The notes beneath the pieces are model-generated. The model searched no databases and was not told the origin of the DNA. It saw only the letters and a list, made by a program, of their open reading frames with translations. From an uncultured Sutterella sp. (GTDB taxonomy: Bacteria > Pseudomonadota > Gammaproteobacteria > Burkholderiales > Burkholderiaceae_F), in NCBI GenBank assembly GCA_900770335.1, contig CAAGKD010000136.1:1-15437 (forward strand): a stretch of DNA of 15,437 nucleotides. The letters run 5' to 3'. The translations under genes were made by a program, and so were the position numbers. Below, one piece after another: positions 1 to 7,837 of this stretch. Within the stretch, counting starts at the first letter, position 1. Each line of letters begins with the position of its first letter.

Positions 1-20
1 GACGTGTGCTCTTCCGATCT
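1..20 (+). other. Illumina adapter remnant (not genomic)
   Basis: These 20 bases are identical, from memory, to the last 20 bases of the TruSeq read-2 adapter, the reverse complement of the universal AGATCGGAAGAGC start. They lie exactly at the contig end and interrupt the LysR reading frame beginning at 21, so they are untrimmed library sequence rather than part of the genome. Confidence 0.95.
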
Positions 21-130
21 GCGGAGCTCGTGAGGTGAAGCTCCTCGGCGGCCGCGGCGAGCGTGCGGCAGCGCTCGAGGACGAGGAGGAGCCGAAGGTC
101 GGTGAGGTCATAGTGCAGCATGCCGCCCAT
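21..130 (-). CDS. LysR-family transcriptional regulator, N-terminal fragment
   Basis: Only the first 36 or so codons are present before the frame hits the adapter at base 20. The visible protein reads MGGMLHYDLTDLRLLLVLER and continues with a segment ending AAAAEELHLTSSA. This is the start of a LysR winged helix-turn-helix: the DLTDLRLLLVL first helix, then the AAAAEELHLT element that leads into the recognition helix. Start could be ATG at 130 or the second ATG at 121; neither has a strong Shine-Dalgarno, and the LysR consensus fits either. It lies downstream of gsiB on the same strand, but a strong terminator (174-206) separates them, so it should have its own promoter. The target is unknown, and the rest of the gene is lost at the contig end. 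Confidence 0.8.
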
Positions 131-168
131 TTTAAGAGTCCGGAGCCTGCGCCCGACCGCCGCCCGTG

Positions 169-206
169 AAAAGAGGGGCGCCGCGGATTGACTCCGCGGC
201 GCCCCT
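169..206 (-). terminator. Rho-independent terminator of gsiB
   Basis: A perfect 14-bp inverted repeat (arms 174-187 and 193-206, loop 188-192) is followed on the minus strand by CTTTTC (bases 173-168). It sits 35 bases beyond the gsiB stop codon and before the LysR start, so it ends the binding-protein transcript. Confidence 0.9.
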
Positions 207-241
207 GCGCGCGTTCAAAGCGCACTCAGGCCGTCCGGGCG

Positions 242-1783
242 TCAGTCGACCCACTCGGCCGACTGGAACTCGTACCCCGTGTCGGACAGGGCGTTGAAGT
301 TCTTCAGGTGCCTGTTCGAGGCGGCGAGGTTGTCCTCATAGACGAGGAACGCCACCGGAACCTCGCGCCAGAGGATCATCTGGACCTCGCGGTAGATTTC
401 GTTGCGCTTCGCCTCGTCGGGCTCGAGGATCGCGCGGTCAAGAAGCTCGTCGACCTTCGGGTTGGCGTAGTAGCCCTCGTTGGAGAGCTTCGGGGGCATC
501 TCGCGGCTGTCGAAGATCGGACGCATGCCCCAGTCGGCCTCGACCGTGGAGTTGGACCAGCCGATGTAGTAGAGGCGGTTCGGAGACGCCTTGGGGTCCT
601 TGTTGGCCTCGACGAGCGAGACGCGCTGGCCGGCCTCGAGGATGCGGGACTCCGTGCGGATGCCGACCTGGGCGAGCTGCTGCTGCAGGACCTGGATCAC
701 CTTGTTCGCGGTCGAGTTGTTGTAGCCCGACCAGAGCTTCGTCGAGAAGCCGTTGGGGAACCCGGCCTCGGCGAGGAGCTCCCTGGCCCTGGCGGGGTTG
801 TACGCGGGCGCGCCGAAGCTCGCCGCGCCCGGGATCTGCGGCGGGATGACGCCGGTGGCGGGCTGCGCGAAGCCGCTGTAGGCGACCTTGCACAGGGCCT
901 CGCGGTTGATCGCGAGGCTCACGGCCTGGCGAACGCGCACGTCGTCGAAGGGCTTATGCGCGCAGTTGATCGAGAGGTACCGCATCATGATCGAGGGCAC
1001 CACGTGGATGTTGAGGTTCGGATCGGCCTTGAGCTCCTTGACCTGTTCGGCGGGCATCGGATGGATGAAGTCCGCCTCGCCCGTGCGCAGCATCGCCGCG
1101 CGCGTGGCGTTCTCCGCGACCGGCAGCCACGTGATCGAGTCCAGCTTCGGCAGCCCCGGGATGCGGTAGTCGGGATTCCTCACGACGACGAGCCGCTCGC
1201 TCGGGTTGTACTCCTTCATCCTGTAGGGGCCCGTGCCGCAGGGATTGAAGGCGATGCCCCTGCCGTCCATCGTCGCGAGGGTCTTCGGGCAGATCATCTG
1301 GCCCGTGCCGTTGGCGAGCCTCTGCAGGAACGAAGGCATGGGCGAGGAGAGGCGGAAGCGCACCGTGCGGGGGTCGACGACCTCCACCTTGTCGATGAAC
1401 TTGAAGAGCGACCGGCGCGAGAGGTGGTTCTCGGGATTGAGCACGCGCTCGAAGTTGAGCTTCACCGCCTCGGCGTCAAAGAGCGTGCCGTCATGGAACT
1501 TCACCCCCTCGCGCAGCCGGAAGGTCCACGTGAGGCCGTCCGCGGAGACCTCGTGGCTCTCGGCGAGCTGCGGGACGGGCTTGAGGTCTTTGTCAAACCC
1601 GTAGAGGCCCTCGTAGAAGGACTTCGAGACGCTCCTCGAGAGCAGGTCCGTCGCCTGATAGGGATCGAGCGTCGTGAAGGACGAGCCTACGGCTACGGTT
1701 ATGCCGCGGGCGGACGCTGGCGCGGCGGACGCGAGGAGCGCAAGGCTCGCTGCGGCGGCGCAGAGTGTGGCGGTGAAGCGCAT
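242..1783 (-). CDS. gsiB: GsiB-like periplasmic glutathione/peptide-binding protein (SBP_bac_5)
   Basis: A 513-residue family-5 solute-binding protein for an ABC importer. The start at 1783 is fixed by AGGAGGG (1789-1795) five bases upstream; longer in-frame starts would put non-hydrophobic residues before the signal peptide. Residues 1-25 form a Sec signal peptide with probable cleavage after Ala-Ser-Ala. The mature protein opens ITVAVGSSFTTLDPYQATD, very close to E. coli GsiB as I remember it. Other segments shared with GsiB are GLPKLDSITWLPVAEN, RAAMLRTGEADF, PATGVIPP, YPNGFS-type (here FPNGFSTKLWSGYNNST) and QQQLAQVGI. Known role of GsiB: delivers glutathione to the GsiACD transporter; other family members bind dipeptides or nickel. 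No gsiA, C or D is seen nearby, so it is an orphan binding protein here. It is the second of two binding-protein genes on this strand. Confidence 0.85.
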   Translation of the reverse strand: MRFTATLCAAAASLALLASAAPASARGITVAVGSSFTTLDPYQATDLLSRSVSKSFYEGLYGFDKDLKPVPQLAESHEVSADGLTWTFRLREGVKFHDGTLFDAEAVKLNFERVLNPENHLSRRSLFKFIDKVEVVDPRTVRFRLSSPMPSFLQRLANGTGQMICPKTLATMDGRGIAFNPCGTGPYRMKEYNPSERLVVVRNPDYRIPGLPKLDSITWLPVAENATRAAMLRTGEADFIHPMPAEQVKELKADPNLNIHVVPSIMMRYLSINCAHKPFDDVRVRQAVSLAINREALCKVAYSGFAQPATGVIPPQIPGAASFGAPAYNPARARELLAEAGFPNGFSTKLWSGYNNSTANKVIQVLQQQLAQVGIRTESRILEAGQRVSLVEANKDPKASPNRLYYIGWSNSTVEADWGMRPIFDSREMPPKLSNEGYYANPKVDELLDRAILEPDEAKRNEIYREVQMILWREVPVAFLVYEDNLAASNRHLKNFNALSDTGYEFQSAEWVD

Positions 1784-1939
1784 GGATTCCCTCCTGTTGG
1801 CGGCCGCGCGCTCCGGGGGCGATCCCCGGTCTCCATCCGCGGGCGGCCTGGGGGGCGCGCAGGCCTGAGACAAAAGACAAGCCCGGGACGCCCTCCGACA
1901 CGCTCGAAAGCATATCGGCGGACGTCGCCGGGCTCCATC

Positions 1940-1968
1940 GGCGAAACCGCCTAACTTTTAGGCGAAAC
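1940..1968. repeat. Nested direct and inverted repeat upstream of gsiB
   Basis: GGCGAAAC occurs twice (1940-1947 and 1961-1968), start to start 21 bases, about two helical turns. Between and overlapping them is a perfect inverted repeat CGCCTAA-CTT-TTAGGCG (1948-1964). It lies between the PheC-like stop and the gsiB start. It could be an operator for a dimeric regulator or a hairpin; there is no T-run following it on the minus strand, so a terminator is less likely. Confidence 0.4.
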
Positions 1969-2016
1969 GCCCCATTTCGGCGCGTCTTCGTCAAGAATCG
2001 GGAGATCTGCAGGCGG

Positions 2017-2787
2017 TCAGTCGAGCCACTTCTCCTCGGCCGCATCGAGCGCGCCGCGAATGTCGACGAGGTGCCAGAGGTAGCCCATCACGCGGTTGAA
2101 GTCCGGATCGTCCTTGAGCATGAGGAAGCCCATCTCATTGACGGGCGTGAGGGGGTGCTCGAGGAACGCGGCCGCAAGGCGCGCGTCCTTCCTCGCGTAG
2201 AGCTTCGCCTCGGCGGTCTCGGTGATCATGACGTCGCCCCTGCCCTCGGCGATGAGGCCCGGGATCTCGAAGTTCTTCTCGTGCGTAGAGACCTGCGCCT
2301 TCACAAGGTTCTTGAGCACGAACTGCTCGTTCGTGCCGCCGGGGTTCTTGATGACGCGCACGGAGGGCTGATTGAGGTCCTCGAGGGTCCTGTACTTGCC
2401 GAGCTCGCTCTTTCTCACGAGCGCGACCTTGCCGAAGGGAGCGTAGCCCGGAAGGAAGGCGCCCCAGCTCGTGCGGGCGAGGGTCTGCGTGATGCCGCCC
2501 ACGGCGACGTCGAAGCGATTCTCCTTCACGCCCGCCTCGATGCCCTTCCAGGGAGTCTTCACGTACTCGACCTTCCAGCCCGCGGCGGCGGCCATCGCCT
2601 CGATGACGTCGATGTCGTGGCCGACGATCGCGCCGTTCTCGTCCATCGCGAAGGGACGGTAGTCCGCAGGCGTGCCCACGCGCAGGACGCCCGACTTCTG
2701 GACGGCGTCAAGACGGTCGCCCGCCATGGCGCTCGCCGAGAGCGCGGCGGCGGCGAGAAGGACGGCGGCCGAGAGAATCTTCTTCAT
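2017..2787 (-). CDS. PheC-like periplasmic protein: cyclohexadienyl dehydratase or amino-acid-binding protein (SBP_bac_3)
   Basis: 256 residues. The start at 2787 gives MKKILSAAVLLAAAALSASA, a typical signal peptide (cleavage near residue 22), with AGAGG upstream; the longer in-frame start adds a charged, non-signal leader. The mature protein is a family-3 binding fold: LDAVQKSGVLRVGTPADYRP (26-45), DID (58-60), RFDVAVGGIT (91-100), NPGGTNEQFVLKNL (148-161) and GDVMITETAEAKL (184-196). The NPGGTNE and TExxEA segments resemble Pseudomonas PheC, which makes phenylpyruvate or phenylalanine from prephenate or arogenate in the periplasm. Glu193 aligns by eye with the Glu I recall as the catalytic acid of that enzyme. 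It may therefore be an enzyme or an amino-acid-binding protein; sequence alone does not settle it. No transporter genes are next to it. It is transcribed toward gsiB (233-base gap) and divergently from the fumarase. Confidence 0.75.
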   Translation of the reverse strand: MKKILSAAVLLAAAALSASAMAGDRLDAVQKSGVLRVGTPADYRPFAMDENGAIVGHDIDVIEAMAAAAGWKVEYVKTPWKGIEAGVKENRFDVAVGGITQTLARTSWGAFLPGYAPFGKVALVRKSELGKYRTLEDLNQPSVRVIKNPGGTNEQFVLKNLVKAQVSTHEKNFEIPGLIAEGRGDVMITETAEAKLYARKDARLAAAFLEHPLTPVNEMGFLMLKDDPDFNRVMGYLWHLVDIRGALDAAEEKWLD

Positions 2788-3218
2788 GAGGTGCCTCTTG
2801 GAGGAATGCGAAATGTCTTCGGGCGGTCCTCTGCGCTTCCTGCGCAAGCGGCGCCGCCGACGGATTCCGATGAGGATGCTCCGGAAAGGCCTCCCGGCGA
2901 AAGAGCCCGCGGCGGCGGATCCCTCCTCTTCTGAACGCGCTCAAGGCCGGTCGGGCGTTTCGGGTAGGCGAAAACCCTTTTTCCTCCGGCCGAATGGAAT
3001 TCGAGCCAGGCCATATGTAAGGACCCATGGGAATGCTTCGCCGATGTCAAGGCGCGGTCTGCATTAGGGTTGCCCTCATCCTCCTTAGAGGTAGATAATT
3101 CGGCTAGTCGCGAAACGGGCGGGTCGCTCCCCCGACTCAAGACCCGATGCGACTCAGGTCGGAAGGCACCCCTCCTTCGGACCGGACCCTGATTCAAAAA
3201 GAGAAGAGAAAACAGAAC
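2788..3218. other. Divergent intergenic region between the PheC-like gene and fumarase
   Basis: This 431-base gap separates two outward-reading genes and must hold both promoters. On the plus strand a plausible promoter is at 3070-3099. For the minus strand there is a perfect TTGACA (3048-3053 on the plus-strand numbering) but no convincing -10 at the right distance. Open frames across it look like chance in G+C-rich DNA; I see no small gene. Confidence 0.6.
3070..3099 (+). promoter_or_regulatory. Candidate sigma-70 promoter of the fumarase gene
   Basis: TTGCCC (3070-3075) and GATAAT (3094-3099) are separated by 18 bases. The match is 4 of 6 and 5 of 6 to consensus. The predicted leader to the ATG at 3219 is about 115 bases. 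The spacer contains a short dyad, CCTC-CTTA-GAGG. No clear FNR box was seen. Confidence 0.45.
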
Positions 3219-4868
<1,650 letters not shown>

Positions 4869-4928
4869 TTCCTGAACGCCTCCGGGCGCGGGACGCAGGT
4901 TCCGTGACTCAGGCGCGATGAATCAGAG

Positions 4929-4973
4929 AGGCCGTCCGGATGCAAGTCCGGGCGGCCTTCGTTTTGTTTTTTT
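4929..4973 (+). terminator. Rho-independent terminator of the fumarase gene
   Basis: Arms 4929-4940 and 4947-4958 form a 12-bp stem with one G-T pair and loop TGCAAG, followed by TCGTTTTGTTTTTTT. It lies between the convergent fumarase and glycosylase genes. The stem may also slow transcription from the other side, although the minus strand has no good T-run. Confidence 0.93.
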
Positions 4974-5021
4974 CCGCCGCTCTCACGGACGGCCCGCAGG
5001 GAATCAGGCCCGGAGGCGCCG

Positions 5022-5705
5022 TCAGCGCGTGCGGCGCGGCAGCCACGCGGTCGGATCCGCGCGGCCGTTGCCGACCTCCCAAATGAGGAGGCTCGCCGCG
5101 GTGCCGAAGGGAGAGAAACGCCGAGCGTAGACGTCGAACCGCGCCCGAGGCAGCGCCTTGTGCCCGTAAAGCCGCATGAGGCCCGCGCGGATCCCGAAGT
5201 CGCCGAAGGAGAGCACGTTCCCGCGGCCGAGCCCAAAGATGAGGATCATCTCGGCGGTCCAGACGCCGACGCCCGGGAGGTCCGTGAGCCGCGCGACGAC
5301 CTCTTCGTCAGAGAGCGCCTCGAGCCCGGGCAGGTCGAGGCGCCCGGAGTCCGCCCTCCGGGCGATCTCCGTGATCCACTGCGCCTTCTTCGCGCTCATG
5401 CCGGCCGATCGCACGCCCGCTTCGCCGAGGCGCAGCACGGCGCCGGGCGTCACCGCCTCCTCAAGGCCCGCGAGCGCGAGAAGCCGCGCCCAGACCGCCG
5501 CCTGGGCCTTGCCGGAGATCTGCTGGCCGACGATGTGGTGGACGAGCGACGTGAAGGCGTCCGGATCGCGCTCGCGCGAAAGGGGCCGGAGCGCCGCGAT
5601 GAGGCGGCCGAGCGGGACGTCGCGGCGCGCGAGGTGCGCGGCGGCCTCGGGCGTCACGGCGATGCGGGGCCGCGCGGGCGCCGCCCGGGAAGCGCTGCAG
5701 GTCAT
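5022..5705 (-). CDS. DNA-3-methyladenine glycosylase II (AlkA-type, HhH-GPD superfamily)
   Basis: 227 residues. Removes alkylated purines such as 3-methyladenine from DNA, starting base-excision repair. The start at 5705 has AGGAAGAGG just upstream. The HhH-GPD features are in order: HHIVGQQIS (56-64), the helix-hairpin-helix LPGVGVWTAE (143-152), and the catalytic aspartate Asp169 in LSFGDFGIR, equivalent to Asp238 of E. coli AlkA. There is no AlkA N-terminal TATA-like domain or Ada regulator domain and no C-terminal CxxC iron-sulfur loop, so it resembles the short stand-alone AlkA proteins rather than the 282-residue E. coli enzyme or endonuclease III. It follows the leuE-like gene on the same strand with an 84-base gap, so they may be co-transcribed; no functional link is obvious. 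Confidence 0.88.
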   Translation of the reverse strand: MTCSASRAAPARPRIAVTPEAAAHLARRDVPLGRLIAALRPLSRERDPDAFTSLVHHIVGQQISGKAQAAVWARLLALAGLEEAVTPGAVLRLGEAGVRSAGMSAKKAQWITEIARRADSGRLDLPGLEALSDEEVVARLTDLPGVGVWTAEMILIFGLGRGNVLSFGDFGIRAGLMRLYGHKALPRARFDVYARRFSPFGTAASLLIWEVGNGRADPTAWLPRRTR

Positions 5706-5789
5706 GAGATCCTCTTCCTTTGTTCGAAATGATGACGCCGCCCCGCCCGAACGCTCCGGCGCCCTGCCTGCGGCATTGCGGCAACAGCC

Positions 5790-6461
5790 TCAGGCGTCGA
5801 GCACCAGCTTCGAGGCGAAGAAGAGAAAGAGCGTTCCGATCGCGGTGTTCCCGAGCTTCGCGAGCGCCGGAGCCCGGGCGACAAGCCGCAGGCAGTCCGC
5901 GCCGAGCGTGATGAGCGTCGAAAACCACATCACCGTGAAGCTCTGCAGGATCGCCGCGAGGATGAGGTACGCGAGGCCCGGCGTCGCGCAGGCCGGATCG
6001 ATGAACTGCACGAAGAACGAAACGTAAAAGAGGATCGCCTTGGGATTTGTGAGCGAGAGCGCCAGGGCCGTGACGAAGGCCTTGCGGCAGGGGTGCGCGG
6101 AGCGCTTCGCCCGGGTGCCCTCAACGCCCGCGGCCGCGTCGCCCACACCCTTCCGCCGCATCAGGAAGGCCTGCCAGATCGCCTTCGCGCCGAGCCACGC
6201 GAGGAAGATCCCGCCCGCGATCCGCACGGCCGAGAAGACCGCCGGATGGGCCGCGAGGAGCGCGGCGATGCCGAGATAGGCGAGAAGTATGAGCATGGAG
6301 TCGCCGATCATCACCGCGAGCATGCCGACGAAGGCGGCGCGCCTGCCGTCGACGATGCTGGTCCTGAGGACGCAGAGCGTGTTGGGGCCGGGCGCGAGAA
6401 CGATCATCAGCGCGCCGAGCGTGTAGATCCAGGGATTGAGAATACCGAACTGCTCGAGCAT
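5790..6461 (-). CDS. leuE: LysE/RhtB-family amino-acid exporter, LeuE-like
   Basis: 223-residue inner-membrane protein with about six hydrophobic segments. It shares with E. coli LeuE (YeaS), from memory, the N-terminal layout GILNPWIYTLGALMIVLAPG followed by PNTLCVLRTS, and the block ALSLTNPKAILFYVSFFVQF followed by ID, which is nearly identical. The PGPNT and LTNPKA motifs define the LysE superfamily. LeuE exports leucine and some other hydrophobic amino acids; the substrate here is inferred. The central cytoplasmic loop (residues about 100-130, with RRKGVGDAAAGVEGTRAKR) is longer and more basic than I recall for E. coli. The start at 6461 is the only sensible ATG, but it has no good Shine-Dalgarno. 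It is divergent from the sulfur-carrier gene. Confidence 0.85.
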   Translation of the reverse strand: MLEQFGILNPWIYTLGALMIVLAPGPNTLCVLRTSIVDGRRAAFVGMLAVMIGDSMLILLAYLGIAALLAAHPAVFSAVRIAGGIFLAWLGAKAIWQAFLMRRKGVGDAAAGVEGTRAKRSAHPCRKAFVTALALSLTNPKAILFYVSFFVQFIDPACATPGLAYLILAAILQSFTVMWFSTLITLGADCLRLVARAPALAKLGNTAIGTLFLFFASKLVLDA

Positions 6462-6480
6462 GATGGCGGTTGAAGTTCTT

Positions 6481-6512
6481 AAAAAAAATGAAGGCCTCGC
6501 CGCAGGAGCGGC
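6481..6512 (-). other. Possible leader hairpin and T-run before leuE
   Basis: Reading on the minus strand from the candidate promoter toward leuE, a GCCGC-loop-GCGGC hairpin (6499-6512) is followed ten bases later by eight T residues (6488-6481). It could act as an attenuator in the leuE leader, but the T-run is not adjacent to the stem, so support is weak. Confidence 0.25.
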
Positions 6513-6527
6513 CCGCGGCGGAGCGCA

Positions 6528-6564
6528 ATCATATCAACCGCGCGCGCCGAACGGCTGATATGCT
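6528..6564. promoter_or_regulatory. Back-to-back extended -10 promoters for leuE (-) and the sulfur-carrier operon (+)
   Basis: A perfect 7-bp inverted repeat, CATATCA (6530-6536) and TGATATG (6556-6562), is separated by 19 bases. Each arm is also an outward-facing extended -10 element: TGA-TATGAT on the minus strand (6536-6528) and TGA-TATGCT on the plus strand (6556-6564). Predicted leaders are about 60 bases to leuE and about 50 bases to the TTG start. The -35 regions would overlap. The symmetry might instead be an operator. Confidence 0.45.
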
Positions 6565-6609
6565 TCTTCTCTTCTACGGAGCAGCTTGCGCATCCGCGCC
6601 ATTCGCAAG

Positions 6610-6617
6610 AAAGGAGG
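6610..6617 (+). promoter_or_regulatory. Strong ribosome binding site that selects a TTG start
   Basis: AAAGGAGG ends five bases before TTG at 6623. It is the best Shine-Dalgarno in the region and fixes the start of the sulfur-carrier gene; the upstream ATG starts in this frame would add residues unlike the family. Confidence 0.85.
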
Positions 6618-6622
6618 CGTCC

Positions 6623-6829
6623 TTGAGAATCACTGTTTCCGGCCTCGCCCGGGAGGTCCGCGACGGACTCACCATGGCCGGCCTCATCACCCTCGCCCGC
6701 GTGGAAAACCCCGAGTACGTGACGGTCGTCGTCAACGACGTCTACGTCGACCGGGGGGACTTCGAGCGCTTTGAGCTCCACGAAGGCGACCGGGTCGAGT
6801 TCCTCTACTTCATGGGCGGAGGCGCCTGA
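6623..6829 (+). CDS. ThiS/MoaD-like sulfur-carrier protein with C-terminal Gly-Gly-Gly-Ala (HcyS-like)
   Basis: 68 residues from the TTG start, the usual length of ThiS (about 66). It begins MRITVSGLAREVRDGL, the ThiS first beta strands, and ends EGDRVEFLYFMGGGA. Ubiquitin-like sulfur carriers are adenylated and thiocarboxylated on a terminal Gly-Gly; here an alanine follows the glycines. In Wolinella succinogenes the carrier HcyS is made with an extra C-terminal Ala, removed by the metalloprotease HcyD before HcyF adenylates it, and it then feeds sulfur to homocysteine via MetY. Pseudomonas QbsE also has residues to be trimmed. By analogy this protein is probably a precursor needing a peptidase. 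The E1-like gene begins two bases after its stop, so the two are an operon. No HcyD, MetY or thiamine or molybdopterin genes are in view. ThiS for thiamine is the main alternative. Confidence 0.8.
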   Translation: MRITVSGLAREVRDGLTMAGLITLARVENPEYVTVVVNDVYVDRGDFERFELHEGDRVEFLYFMGGGA

Positions 6830-6831
6830 CG

Positions 6832-7653
6832 ATGCCCTTCACGCATGCGCAGCTCGAGCGCTATTCGAGAAACATCCTCCTCTCGGAGATCGGCCCGCGC
6901 GGCCAGAGAAAGCTCCTTGACGCGAAGGTGCTCGTCATCGGCGCGGGAGGCCTCGGCGCCCCGGCGATGATGTACCTCGCCACGGCGGGCGTCGGCACGA
7001 TCGGCATCGCGGACGCGGACATCGTCGACGTCTCGAACCTGCAGCGCCAGATCATCCACCGGATCGGCGGCATCGGCAGCCCCAAGGTCCACTCGGCCGA
7101 GGAGACGATCCGCGCGATCAACCCCGACGTGAAGATCGTCTGCCACTACGAGTACGTGACCGCCGAGAACGTGACGGACCTCGTGAGCCGGTACGACTTC
7201 GTGATCGACGCGACGGACAACTTCCCGGCGAAGTTCCTCGTGAACGACGCCTGCGTCATCGCGGGCAAGCCCTTCTGCCACGCCGGCGTGCTGAGGTTCT
7301 CCGGCCAGGCGATGACCTGGACGCCGGGGTCGAACGCCCCGCACCGGCCGCCGTGCTACCGGTGCGTCTTCCGCGAGCCCCCGCCCGAGGGCGCCGTCCC
7401 CGAGACCGCCCAGGCGGGCGTGATCGGCGCGATCGCGGGCGTGATCGGCGCGGTCGAGGCGCTCGAGGCTATCAAGTGCATCCTCGGCGCGGGCGAGCTC
7501 CTCACGGGGCGCATGCTCGTCGTGAACGGCCTCACCATGGAGGCGCGGACGATCACGCTGCCGCCCGCGCGGCGCGACTGCCCGGTCTGCGGCGAGCAGC
7601 CCACGATCACGAAGCCCTTTGACAGCGAGGGGATCTGGTTCCCGATCATCTGA
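6832..7653 (+). CDS. E1-like adenylyltransferase of the ThiF/MoeB/HcyF family
   Basis: 273 residues. Activates the C-terminus of the upstream carrier with ATP. It starts RYSRNILLSEIGPRGQRKL, as in MoeB and ThiF. The ATP-binding loop is GAGGLGAP (37-44), with the acidic strand end ADADIVDVSNLQRQ (60-73). The catalytic aspartate is Asp129 in DATDN. A structural zinc site is formed by Cys175-x-x-Cys178 (CYRC) and Cys250-x-x-Cys253 (CPVC). The segment AQAGVIGAIAGVIGAVEALE (193-212) aligns with the crossover loop of ThiF, where Cys184 of E. coli ThiF (CxxAGV) sits; here that position is Thr192. There is no rhodanese domain, so sulfur would come from sulfide or another donor. The ATG follows the carrier stop by two bases, with GGAGG inside the carrier's coding region. 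ThiF, MoeB and HcyF cannot be separated with certainty. Confidence 0.88.
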   Translation: MPFTHAQLERYSRNILLSEIGPRGQRKLLDAKVLVIGAGGLGAPAMMYLATAGVGTIGIADADIVDVSNLQRQIIHRIGGIGSPKVHSAEETIRAINPDVKIVCHYEYVTAENVTDLVSRYDFVIDATDNFPAKFLVNDACVIAGKPFCHAGVLRFSGQAMTWTPGSNAPHRPPCYRCVFREPPPEGAVPETAQAGVIGAIAGVIGAVEALEAIKCILGAGELLTGRMLVVNGLTMEARTITLPPARRDCPVCGEQPTITKPFDSEGIWFPII

Positions 7654-7675
7654 CCCAATGGGGACCGGCCGTGAC

Positions 7676-7713
7676 AAAAGCGGGAGGCCCGCCCAAGAGG
7701 ACGAGTCTCCCGC
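7676..7713 (-). terminator. Rho-independent terminator of the porin gene
   Basis: On the minus strand GCGGGAG, CTCGTCC, loop TCTT, GGGCGGG, CTCCCGC form a roughly 15-bp stem with one A-C mismatch and two G-T pairs, followed by TTTTG. It lies 125 bases past the porin stop and 23 bases from the convergent E1-like stop. No separate plus-strand terminator is evident; this hairpin may serve both directions. Confidence 0.8.
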
Positions 7714-7837
7714 AAGCTCCCCGAGGGCCGGAGCGGCCCCCTTCGGAGTGACAGTTCGGTGAATTCCCGGACTGCGGACGCAGGCCGCCAGAAAGCCAGG
7801 CCGTCACCCCGGCGCCGAGGCGCCGAGATTCGCCCGG

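Noticed and set aside
188..1954. 588-residue open frame on the plus strand opposite gsiB
   Set aside because: It is antisense to a clearly recognisable binding protein and reads as charged, low-complexity Arg/Glu/Val-rich sequence typical of the complementary frame of G+C-rich genes.
6470..6622. N-terminal extension of the sulfur carrier from an ATG at 6470
   Set aside because: The extension overlaps the promoter region and is unlike ThiS/MoaD proteins; the TTG at 6623 has a strong Shine-Dalgarno and gives the family length.
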